From Oegoconia quadripuncta (Eukaryota > Arthropoda > Insecta > Lepidoptera > Autostichidae): a stretch of DNA of 64,000 bases. Below, piece after piece: positions 49,872 to 59,052 of the stretch (its first letter is position 1; every line of letters starts with the position of its first letter). A program made the position numbers and the translations under genes. The stretch lies in contig OX438749.1 in the NCBI GenBank assembly GCA_949316235.1, forward strand, positions 15,702,414-15,766,413, written 5' to 3'. The notes beneath the pieces were generated by a model. The model ran no database searches. It had not been told where the DNA came from and saw only the letters and a program-made list of their open reading frames with translations.

Positions 49872-50135
49872 TTTATAACAGGCTTTTTGGCGGGATCTCG
49901 GAGAGTGAAGTTGCAGTTTTCTTTATAATTCTTATAATTTGTGCATTCTAACTTTTGAAGCTTAAATAATGGCAGAATATTGTGCAGCAAACGTTAGTGA
50001 TGGCGTACAAGTGAAGGGAAGTGTAAATTAAAGTGCGTAACGAAACTTTCGGGTTCCCACAAGCCGTCAAAATCTTTTCAAAATCCCTTTGCCTTCTCCT
50101 AGAGGAGAGAATAAAACTAAAACAAAAAATAATTT
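49872..50135 (+). mobile_element. Retroposon family C, inverted partner copy
   Basis: Same sequence as 48461-48860 in opposite orientation but shorter internally. It shares GCTTAAATAATGGCAGAAT, GTGCAGCAAACGTTAGTGA and the CTTCTCCTAGAGGAGAGAA 3' end with an A-rich tail. Confidence 0.75.
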
Positions 50136-50415
50136 ATAACAACCACTACACCAAATTCCCATGAACAATAAAAAACAAATGACAGTACGTTAATCATTTA
50201 ATCATCATAATAATCAACCACATACAAATTAGATAATAATAATAAGAAATAACTGGCATTAGCATGTAGATATAATTTTAAATGCTAGTTGTGTGATGTG
50301 TCCGAATTGATTTTATTTTAGCAATTATTGAGAGAAGTTTTTTTTATTATCTTAATTAAGTTTAGGGACTTGAGTCCTTCTAGACATGACAGTCCCATCG
50401 TACCTTGACCAAGAT

Positions 50416-50619
50416 TCACTGATGAGAAGATACAAACATATTATATAATAATCTGGCCGCTATTGATCCAGCTTTACCCAAAGTTGATTGAGCCAAACCT
50501 ACTGCGTATTTTACATTTCGGTTTCTAGCCCATACCATCAACAAGTGTTGGACAGAGACAAGTTTTTGTTCAACAGTGAACTGTTTCAGCTGTTGATGTA
50601 AATTTATGGTTACCAATAT
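50416..50619 (-). CDS. Exon-like orphan ORF downstream of PARP1
   Basis: An open frame on the - strand runs to TGA at 50416. From a possible AG acceptor just upstream of 50619 it gives 67 residues with protein-like composition (HLLMVWARNRNVKYAVGL, then a Gly/Ala/Ser helix and RLLYNMF). The open frame extends further up to 50703 but has no ATG before the internal Met of MVWARN. I do not recognise the family. It lies about 0.6 kb beyond the putative PARP1 poly(A) signal, on the same strand. It could be the last exon of an unannotated gene, an ORF in a long PARP1 3' UTR, or chance. No convincing upstream partner exon was found between 50700 and 51400. Confidence 0.3.
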   Translation of the reverse strand: MLVTINLHQQLKQFTVEQKLVSVQHLLMVWARNRNVKYAVGLAQSTLGKAGSIAARLLYNMFVSSHQ

Positions 50620-51175
50620 CTGATCCACAATTATATTACATGATAATAAAATTTTAAAACTACAGCAAAGATTAGTATAATGTCTAACATACAACAATAT
50701 CAACTAACACCATGTTTTTTTTAATGCACAAATATTTTTTTATTTAAATGTAACAAAAAAAGGTATAGTCGTAAAAAAAAAGTATCGTAAACTGCATAAT
50801 TATTCAGCAGTTACATAATCTATTATTACAGCTTCAAAATTTCTTAAAGCACAAATTGGGCCGGGCCTACATAACTCACTAACAATAATTCTTCTCCAGA
50901 GAATTAGAATAAATGTTGTGAACAAAATTTAAAAACAATGATTTTACATATTAGAGCGCCTCTGCGGTCACCGGTGATCGGACTCGGACACATGTCACAC
51001 ACGAGTTTAATTACACAACATAGACAAATAGACACACAGCAAAACATCACAACTTTCGGTAAGGTTCCTAACCTTTCAATAAAAATAATAATTCTGTAAT
51101 TGGGCCGTGGACCAATTTAAGCATCAAACTTAATTAAAAACCTGTATTTAACATGAAGGCACTATTGTTGCACTA

Positions 51176-51181
51176 TTTATT
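51176..51181 (-). terminator. Polyadenylation signal candidate for PARP1
   Basis: TTTATT on the + strand gives AATAAA on the - strand about 275 nt after the PARP1 stop codon. The position is plausible; usage is unproven. Confidence 0.4.
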
Positions 51182-51454
51182 TAAAACCTTGACAAACAGT
51201 AACCGATAAGAGCAGCCAACTTTGACTTGACCTTTTACAGGTTTCATATCACAGGATCAATCCTTAGAGATAGGTAACATAGGAATGATTATTCTTCAAC
51301 TTCTATCATACTTTTGAAATAAGGTTTACGCGAAAAAATATTGCTCATAAGAGCTTTTACATTATCTTCGACTTTCAAACAAGACATCAAGCGAAACAAA
51401 AGCACTTAAAACTACGACGACATTATCAACACCATTGACGATTGCGATCAACGT

Positions 51455-54400
51455 TCAATATTTGTAGTTGAATTTCATTTGCAGCAAGTACTTCACGTTT
51501 ACTTGGGCCACGTCGTACACGATAAATCTGGATTATACGAGTTAAGGATAATGTGTCGAGCGCAATGGATATACTCGGAGAATAAAGCACGAATAAGGCC
51601 CGTATATGAGAATGTCGCTCAAGCGTAGATTTGCGCTTGAGCATGGTTAGAAAGAGATACAAGTTAGATAAAGCTGTCACTTTTTAACTGTCTTCAAGCG
51701 GAGATCTCTGCTTGAGTAATATTCTGAAATACGGGTCTTAGGCCCGTATTAACAAATCGTTCTTGAGATTGAGAGCGCGTCTGAGTCTCAAGATCTTTTT
51801 TCTGATGCTGTTGCCTAATATGCAACAGATTCTCAAGCATCAACTTGAGGCCATGTCAATCTTGAGAACGGTTTATTAATACGAGCCTTAGTGTCCTATA
51901 CTGAGAAGTTCTCGATGTTTTGGCGAACAGCAATCTCTGCCTATTTCAGATCTCAAGGTAGGTGGTCTGTGAGATGGACCTTGTGACAGGCTGAGATAAC
52001 AACCGATCCTAAAAAAACTAGATTAAAAAGCATTACAAAAGGATACTCGTTGTACAGTAGTGACGTCTGCGCATCGACCGTATTGACCGGTTTCCCGAGA
52101 GGCACGATCGTGCCGTCATCAAGTGTCTTATTTGCGGCCGGGTCCGGCTGCGTTCGACCCACACCCCATGTAGAGTTCATGCCAGCGGGCAGCTTGGTGA
52201 TCATCTCTGCTTGATGGCATTTTTTCCTGAAATACGTAGTATTAGATAATAGTAGTGCGTAAACGGCTTGGCAAGATTAGTGTCAGCAACTCACCATGCA
52301 ATCTAGGCGCAAACAGAGTCGAGTAAATGATATCCAGCCCGCTATAACCTTAGATTATGCATATAATAAACTGTCAGGCCCTCTCCTAATGTAAGATAAT
52401 ATAGCCATACCCCAACGGTGCGTAACAAATATTTATTGTAAGATCTATTTTACTCATAAGCATGTAGTTCATATTTATGATACTGCAATAAACATACTGA
52501 ATACTAATAATACCAATAATCAAGTTCCAAACTAGGCAAGGTCTGTACTGTGGGTACTCAATAACGGATACACATACATAAATATTTATATAAAGAGCGG
52601 GATTCTTACCAACAAGCGGTACCCACTACACTAATCGGTTGTCAAATAATAATATGCATCATCATATCAGCTTCAGGACGTCCACTGCTGAACATAGGCC
52701 ACAACATAGATTTCCAGAGCGACCGAACTAGAAACAGTACCCAAATTTGAAATACAGAAAAGATTCGTGATTGAAATAATTTGGTGTTGAAAGGAAATGA
52801 TCTAATACCACGTGGAAAGATTTAAAAGTAAGATTTTGTGAGCTATCGACCTAATCTGAATAACATACGAAAGACTGTCTTGTTTTCTAAAAATTGGAAT
52901 TTTTACATATGTATAACGTTTTTCAAGGTCACATTTATTTATCACTAGAAACAGATAAACCTTTACAGTTCTGCATAACACAAGTTTTCTCAGAAAACCA
53001 CGAATGTTTTTCGATGTTACTTTTCGATTATCGTTGAATTCAGCAATTGCTGTAACTAAATAAAAAAATATCCAAATAAATCAAATCAAAATATTTTATT
53101 TCATAGGATAAAATTATCACTTGAAAACGTCACTATTAATATTACATTATATTTTAAATAAGATCATGATTTCCTGGAGAAACCTAATTTATAAACGTTT
53201 ATCTGCTTCCGACTGTACCAAACTTCATCCAAATCCGGGATTTAGCGGATATTGAACAACACACAATCAAGATATAATGATATCATTTATTGAATGTCAA
53301 TATAAATCTACTGGAAATAATAAAGGCTTATTGTATTTATCCGTCAGTCAGTATGTGCAACCTACTACCGCTTCGGAAAGGTATTCGCATCTTCGCATCT
53401 TGTGGTAAAAGAAGCGGCGCAAGAAACCCACTGGATCATTGTTGTCCTTTTTTTTCGCATTTACATTATAAATATATGACGTCATATATCGAGGACATGC
53501 TGAAACATTATCCCTAATAGAATTCCTATTGCATTATAAGCACTAGACATCGGCCGGCCCTGTCGGTCCGCCGAGCGATTGATGCATCGCCGTCGTACCG
53601 ACAAATAACGAAAATTCTTTCTGGACTGGACACTCACATATCCCCAAGCGCTACTTCGCAGAGCAGCATCACACCAACAGGGCTGGTCTTGCTGGTGCAG
53701 CAGTAGTTAGCCGACTTGGAGACCATGTCCGCAAAGTATATGCCCTTGCCGAACATATAGCCAGTAACCGGGGCCTCGGGAGGCGCTATGCGGAGACCTG
53801 TAGTGAAAAATGTGGTTTGTAAATCTCATGTCTATGACGGGACAAATTAAATCTATAATAATATATTTCGGATACTTAGTTGAAAGAATAATTAATTTAT
53901 AATCTGGTTGTGAACTCAGGCCCGTATTAATAAACCGTTCTCAAGATTGAGACGACCTTAAGTTGACGCTTGAGAATCTGTTGAACATTAAAACAGTATT
54001 AAAAAAAAATAGTATTGAGAATGAGATGCGATCTCAAACTCAAGATCGATTTATTAATACGGCCCTAAGCAAAGCCTATGCATACTGGGTAATGAATAAA
54101 CACACGAGTATTTACATAAACATCCATGATTAGGGAACAAATGTTCGTAACCATCACGTAAACGTTCTCTAGAGGGATTTGAACCAGCAACCACTGGTTT
54201 TGAAGACAGGGTCACTATCAAGTTACTACTAGTCTGAGCTTACAGAGTTTCTGAAAGTTTGCATAACGAGTTTACCTTGAGACAGTATTCCTGCAAAATT
54301 GGTAACGCGCGAGCCGTGCCACAGGAGTCTCCTGTTATGCAACTTTTTGAATGGCTTGTACCGCTTGCCCTCACCATCGCGGACTACTTCGAACACCTGT

Positions 54401-57400
54401 AGACCATTGTGAGTTTTAAATAAATGTGAATTGTAAATTTAGAAAACGGTGATTCAGTAACTCTTGAACGTATAATACAACACGTAGCGACTAACGAATC
54501 TATTAACAGCCTTTCCCAGCCAAGCCAACAGCCCAGTATAAAATCCAATTGTCAATATGTTAAAATAATATCAAAACGTCTTAAGTGTCCAACGTTCAAG
54601 TGTCAAAACGTCCAAGTGTAAAATTTTTATTAGTATTATCTACTCCTTTTGCTAATGGTTGCCTGGAAGAAGTAACAAGGAAGAAGGTTACAAACCTATC
54701 AAATTTTGTAAGTTCTATGTTTATACTGTAACTACTGTTGGTGTACAATAAAGAATATCTGTATTTTATTTGATTCCTATTAGTTCGGATTCAATTAGAA
54801 GCCTTTATTTTCTATTGATGTAATGTCGAACTGTCTATATGTCCAAGTATAGAAAGGTCCAAGTCTCAAAACGTCCAAGGATCGAAACGGCCAAGTGTCA
54901 AAACGTCCAAAGACTAAAACGACTTAGTGCCATAATGTCCAAGTATGGAAAGGTCCAAGTGTCAAGAACATCCAAGGGCCAAAACGGCCAAGTGTCATAT
55001 TGTCCAAGTATGTATATGGGTCCAAATGTCAAGACGTCCAGTGTCAAAACGAATCGTTATCTCAAACTTGTCCGATCTATCTCTTATTGGCAGCTCCATC
55101 TCACCTGTTCTACGTCGAGGGTATAGTTGGCGTGAGTGGCGGCATGCGTATTGGTCACGTACTGCAGTATCATTCTGAACTGAGGCGATTCGCGGGCCAG
55201 AGGCGCTATCTCGCACTTCAGCTTCATGTAATGGGCTTCGATAGGTGACGCGGAGTCGTCGGAATCTTGAAACCAAAATGTTTTATAAAAATGTTGTTAC
55301 AATGTTATTTTATTCATAAATCGTATTTTTTATAATCATTGGTAATATTCTCAAATAGTAATTAGCAAAAAATGATGCGTTTAAATCGCCTCAGATCGGC
55401 ATTATTTGGTTATATTTTTAATAACAGAAAACCCGAAGAATAATATAAGGCCCAGTAGTGAGCAAACAAGAGCGATGAAGGGGCTGTAACGTCATTGGTA
55501 GAAGCTCTTAAAAAACCCGGCAACCCCCCAGCCCAACCTGGCAATTAAGGCGAATATAACCATGGGAAAACGATGTACATCACGCCATGGGAGAGGCATA
55601 TCTCCACTATGTAGTTATAGAAAAAAACAAACTATTTCATTGTTAAAAGTAGACAAACCTGTCTTTAGCAAACTGTATGCTATCTCTATTTCAAGTAAGT
55701 TGTCGAGCATTTCAGATTTCTTCTTAATAGCCTCGACATTGTCCAGGAGCGGTGGATTGTTCACACCGAAATCATGGGGCACCATCGTGTAGAATCTGTA
55801 AAGTGAAAAATACATTTAGATGCATGAAGAAACGCAAATGGGAAAATATAAACGGATTAAATTGTAGGTCTAACTGCTGCATGTCGGTAAAACATCGGTA
55901 CACGGTGCGGCTACCATGCGCATGTTGACGCACTTATGTAGGCAATATCGCGCGTTATGTGAACTAAAGAATGCCATATTGGACTTGCATTCTTTAGTTC
56001 ACATAATATTGGGGGGAATTCGGCGAATGATATGTCATTTTTTCTTGTACTATCTGCAATTTGTATAATTCGAATTTTGATGTGTAATAAAGGTAAAAGA
56101 ATATTGTGCAGTAAAAGTCAATTATTGTGACGAAGTGAAAGACAGTTATAAGAGTATGACTGAGTTTTAATGTTCCTACAAAAAGCCGACGAATTTTTCC
56201 GTGCCTGAAATTACAAAAGATTATTGAAAATATGAATAATATTTGTAACTGGAGTTATTAAACACTCAACACTGACAGAAGTGTTTGCCCTATTAAGCTG
56301 ACAATTGCCAATAGTAGGAAGAAAGAAGAACTCAAAAATGTGTACCGACGCGATCCATCAAAGACTACAATGTATATACGGAGATAGACGGGTATGTTGG
56401 CGTTTGCAGGCGACTCGGGTTCACAGCGCCATCTATCCGCAATGATGTGTAACTAACCTCGTCAAGGTCATGAAACCTAGCCGTACCTACCTAAACCTGG
56501 CAACTTGATAGTTACTTCAGAGATTTATTTTCAATGAAACATTGAAATTTCAATTGTTTCATCAAAATTTCAATGCTGTCATCGAAAATAAACCTCCGAA
56601 GTAACTACACATATAATCTAGTTAGGTATCGGTATACAATAAAACACGATTTAACACACAAATTTTATTTAAGAAAAGCAAACAATAACTATCATCATAT
56701 ATAACCGTGGGAATAAAATTAATACCAAACAAAAACATAAGGAACAAGACAAAAATACACTTGTTGGGAGTCCTGTCTCACAGAGTCCTATCTCACATAC
56801 AATCTCGACTAAAGGTGGAGCAACCAAAACCCGCCCCGAAGGCTACACCGTGACCCTAAACTCACACCATTAGGAGCAAATGCACATCACAATCACCAAA
56901 TCACACGGGAAATACTTTAAATTTTCAGAGAAAATGGAAAGTGAAAAAAATGCGCGTACACATCCAACGACAGCCGACATTTTTCTCAGTGTTGCCAAAT
57001 CATCATTACTTTACGTGTTTTACTTTCACAAAACCTAATGCTATCTCAAATATGAAAATTTAATAACTAGGCAAGAAAAAAATCACTTTAAATATACTTA
57101 GGTACATATAGTTTATTTGTTTTTGAGAAAATATAGACTTTAAATATTTTACATGGTAATCATGGTATAAACAAGTTATGACATATGGCGACTAGGTGGC
57201 GCTAGTCTCTATTGGGACGGGAGTATTTGTTCTAAGAGACCACAGCATGCGATCCATCAGCGCAAGTAACTTGCTCCCCTCCTTTACTTGCACCGTGTAC
57301 AAGCACGTTAAGGGTGCATTTACAGTGCGAGATTGCAGCGTCGCATTTTTACATGTAATTAAATTGTTTAATTCATAAGTTTAAAATTGCACAAAGTAAT

Positions 57401-57765
57401 CAATACAGTCACTGTATAATTATTTTTTACAGGTTTTATAGGTGGCACTTAGGGTCACAGTGGCTTAGAGTTTACGCAATATTGATTTTAAATCACTTTT
57501 TTTTCGGTAAGTAATTTGTAATCATTAAATTACATAATGATGATGAAGTAACCACTACTAATTACTATATTATCATTAGGACTGTGTCGCTCCTCCTAAC
57601 ATAAGTGTTAATAAAAAATGCAATATACCTGTTAGTAGCATCTATAACTTTGTTCTCGTTGACACTGCCTTTATCGATGTACTTAAGCAACTCGGACAGT
57701 ACTTTGTAGCCAGATTTAATTTGTTTCTTAGACAACTTCCCAAGAGGCATTTTCTCAGTATCAAG
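51455..57765 (-). CDS. PARP1: Poly(ADP-ribose) polymerase 1, C-terminal part (7 exons, gene continues beyond window)
   Basis: Exons in transcript order: 57629-57765, 55659-55795, 55105-55265, 54276-54396, 53638-53797, 52047-52226, 51455-51527. They join in frame into 322 residues plus TGA, with GT-AG junctions throughout. PARP1 is the nuclear DNA-break sensor that builds poly(ADP-ribose) from NAD+. The first exon opens inside the helical regulatory domain ([11 protein letters not shown]); [11 protein letters not shown] and [17 protein letters not shown] continue it. The catalytic domain follows: LLWHGSR (His172 of this fragment), [13 protein letters not shown] (Tyr206), SANYC (Tyr217, nicotinamide stacking) and SLLYNEF (Glu299). 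These match human His862, Tyr896, Tyr907 and Glu988, so the full H-Y-E triad for chain elongation is kept. The last exon ends with [10 protein letters not shown]. Zinc fingers, BRCT and WGR exons are absent here; the 5' side of the first exon is transposon-rich and they should lie past 64000. Human NEY is NEF here. Confidence 0.97.
51597..51737. mobile_element. TWA-flanked MITE, first of an adjacent pair, in last PARP1 intron
   Basis: Left end GGCCCGTATATGAGAATGTC and right end reverse complement GACCCGTATTTCAGAATATT form terminal inverted repeats of about 30 bp. It is preceded by TAA and followed by TTA at 51738. Confidence 0.65.
51741..51887. mobile_element. TTA-flanked MITE, second of an adjacent pair, in last PARP1 intron
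   Basis: Left end GGCCCGTATTAACAAATCG and right end reverse complement GGCTCGTATTAATAAACCG, 147 bp. TTA flanks both sides (51738-51740 and 51888-51890), as expected for PIF/Harbinger-type MITEs. Confidence 0.75.
52540..52650 (-). mobile_element. tRNA-derived SINE, family B, copy in intergenic/intron sequence
   Basis: On the - strand it starts GACAACCGATTAGTGTAG and carries the family body (AATATTTATGTATGTG, TTATTGAGTACCC). The B box is degenerate. It lies in the PARP1 intron between exons 53638-53797 and 52047-52226. Confidence 0.6.
52665..52745 (-). repeat. LINE 3'-end fragment in PARP1 intron
   Basis: ATCATATCAGCTTCAGGACG and TCCACTGCTGAACATAGGCC are the reverse complement of the 3' end at 17228-17280. 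Confidence 0.6.
52944..53074 (+). repeat. Dispersed repeat family H, copy 3, in PARP1 intron
   Basis: Shares AGAAACAGATAAACCTTTAC, the TTTTCTCAGAAAACCACG block and AATTGCTGTAACTAAATAAA with 14063-14200. Confidence 0.55.
53083..53440 (-). repeat. LINE-like 3' region with AGAAGCGGCGCAAGAAAC block
   Basis: CAAATCAAAATATTTTATTTC at one end and AAAAGAAGCGGCGCAAGAAA near the other are typical of one lepidopteran repeat class; the rest is diverged. Confidence 0.4.
53919..54065. mobile_element. GGCCCGTATTAATAAA MITE, copy 3, in PARP1 intron
   Basis: 147 bp with ends GGCCCGTATTAATAAACCG and the reverse complement GGGCCGTATTAATAAATCG. Same family and same length as 51741-51887. Confidence 0.75.
54090..54235 (-). 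mobile_element. tRNA-derived SINE, family B, in PARP1 intron
   Basis: On the - strand it has the tRNA-like head near 54235, a GTTGCTGGTTCAAATCCCTC B box, and the body with GAACATTTGTTCCC and CATGGATGTTTATG. It lies 40 bp from the PARP1 exon carrying the catalytic His. Confidence 0.65.
54583..54625. repeat. Short outlying array of the same minisatellite
   Basis: Two to three units (GTGTCCAACGTTCAAGTGTC and AAACGTCCAAGTGT), separated from the main array by about 200 bp. Confidence 0.65.
54825..55060. repeat. Degenerate minisatellite (about 18 bp unit) in PARP1 intron
   Basis: A unit like ACGTCCAAGTGTCAAA recurs about twelve times with alternating AAGGTCCAAGT and AACGGCCAAGT variants. It ends about 45 bp before the end of the PARP1 exon at 55105. 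ORFs across it (for example 54839-55126) are translations of the repeat, not genes. Confidence 0.8.
55955..56006. repeat. Perfect 20-bp hairpin in PARP1 intron
   Basis: 55955-55974 and 55987-56006 are exact reverse complements with a 12-nt loop. CAATAT (55943-55948) and ATATTG (56006-56011) can extend the stem after a CGCGCG bulge. Confidence 0.85.
56010..56331 (+). mobile_element. Retroposon family C, copy in PARP1 intron
   Basis: Shares GTGTAATAAAGGTAAAAG, ATATTGTGCAGTAAA and the TAGTAGGAAGAAAGAAGAA end with the copy at 3290. It directly follows a strong hairpin (55955-56006). Confidence 0.6.
57060..57570. other. Sequence between PARP1 exons, no element recognised
   Basis: AT-rich intron sequence with a GGTGGCGCTAGTC motif at 57194 similar to other scattered AGATGGCGC-type sites; no coding signal. 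Confidence 0.4.
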
Positions 57766-57999
57766 CTGAAAATCAGTAACTCCAATTAAATCGATTTCTA
57801 CAGGGTTAGTCAGAAAGGGGGTACTAAGCCGAAAGTTGGTTATAGTGTCATCGATAAGTGTTTTATTGCACAGTAGATAAATGGGGAAAACGCATATTTT
57901 TGTTTCCATACAAAGTTATTAAATTATTTAATTTAAGAAAATTTGGACAACCCTATAATTCATGAATGAAAAGAGACAAAATAATCGACGCCCAAAATG

Positions 58000-58135
58000 A
58001 CGCGGACCCCGCCCATTTTGCCCTGCGTGTGCGTCGGGTCCGTCAAACGCGCCGCCGTCTGTTGACACGGGCCGCCCGCCCTTTGACACGCGCCGCCCGC
58101 CCTTTGTCGGGCACCGACATAGCGTGTGCCGTCGG
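58000..58135. repeat. GC-rich low-complexity block with about 20-bp tandem unit
   Basis: The unit TTGACACGGGCCGCCCGCCC occurs twice in tandem with a variant before it, in otherwise AT-rich sequence. Open frames on both strands here reflect lack of stops in GC-rich DNA. It lies about 200 bp upstream of the first visible PARP1 exon. Confidence 0.6.
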
Positions 58136-58424
58136 AAGTTACCGAAATGTGGATTACGTGTATGGCGGGATTATGGGTGACCAGAGCCCCATACATTCCA
58201 TCAAATTTTCATGAAGTTCATAAGTGCATAACCAGTTCCACCTCAAACTATTGAAATTTTGTATTGACGGCAAATAATTATTCCAGAAATCCTCACTGAA
58301 TCATCCAGGTAAACAAAGCAACTGTGTTAAATGATTTCAAACACGTCGGCCCAACAAAGACACAGACAGACATAGGCTTCAAGGTTATTACATATTTTTT
58401 ATGTAACGGGGCTTAAAAACTACT

Positions 58425-58840
58425 TGTTGACGCAGCTGCCATCTATCGAAATGAGTTGGAAACTCCACCGCTCGACCCCAGGTCACTTAAGAAAGCAGAT
58501 TTGATTGATGAAGTTATTGCGTTACCTTCACGTCGCACACGAGACCCACCAGATGGCGCTTCATCAAAGTATAAAATCCACTGCACAAGCAAACGAAGAC
58601 CTCTTTTTCCTTCTTTCCTTTCTTGACTGTCCTATCTTTCACCACTCACTCTTGCCGCTTTGTCTTCAACTTGTCAATTAATGTAATTTATTTGTAATTT
58701 AAGTCGAAATATAATTAATTTGTTAAAAATAAAAATAAAACAATTCATTTCATAATCCCTTTTAAATTCCTACCTAAAAGCTCTTCAAGCTAAACTATTA
58801 TTCAAAATTCAAATAAATTCAGGCACTTCGTGCCCCAACA
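58425..58840 (+). mobile_element. 5' LTR of the BEL/Pao element
   Basis: A 416-bp segment begins TGTTG and ends CAACA, giving the usual short inverted LTR ends. It contains a TATAAAA box at 58570-58576 and AATAAA at 58812-58817. A tRNA-primer-type sequence (TTGGTCCTTC) starts directly at 58841, and gag begins about 210 bp later. No matching 3' LTR is seen before 64000, so identity between LTRs could not be used. Confidence 0.72.
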
Positions 58841-59052
58841 TTGGTCCTTCTTAGCCAAATATACGTGTCTTTGAACCTTAAATAATATAATCGGCAACAG
58901 CGAATGGTAAAATCCTATCCTTACGAATCTGTACTAAAACTGTTTTAATTTCTAGGAAATACGCGCAACGGGGCAATAGCGCGTACTATACGCTATTGCA
59001 GCTACGTGTTAACAGGATATCCGTGAGTACCTCTGTTCCATTAAGTGCCAAA

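Noticed and set aside
54839..55276. Several ORFs on both strands
   Set aside because: They translate the minisatellite or the shadow of the PARP1 exon 55105-55265.
57960..58214. ORFs on both strands over the GC-rich block
   Set aside because: Open because of GC-rich tandem repeats; no similarity to PARP1 upstream exons.
29530..58570. Scattered AGATGGCGC-like sites (29532, 57194, 58553) as CTCF-type insulators
   Set aside because: Sites are few, lie partly in transposon sequence, and the motif is too short to support a claim.
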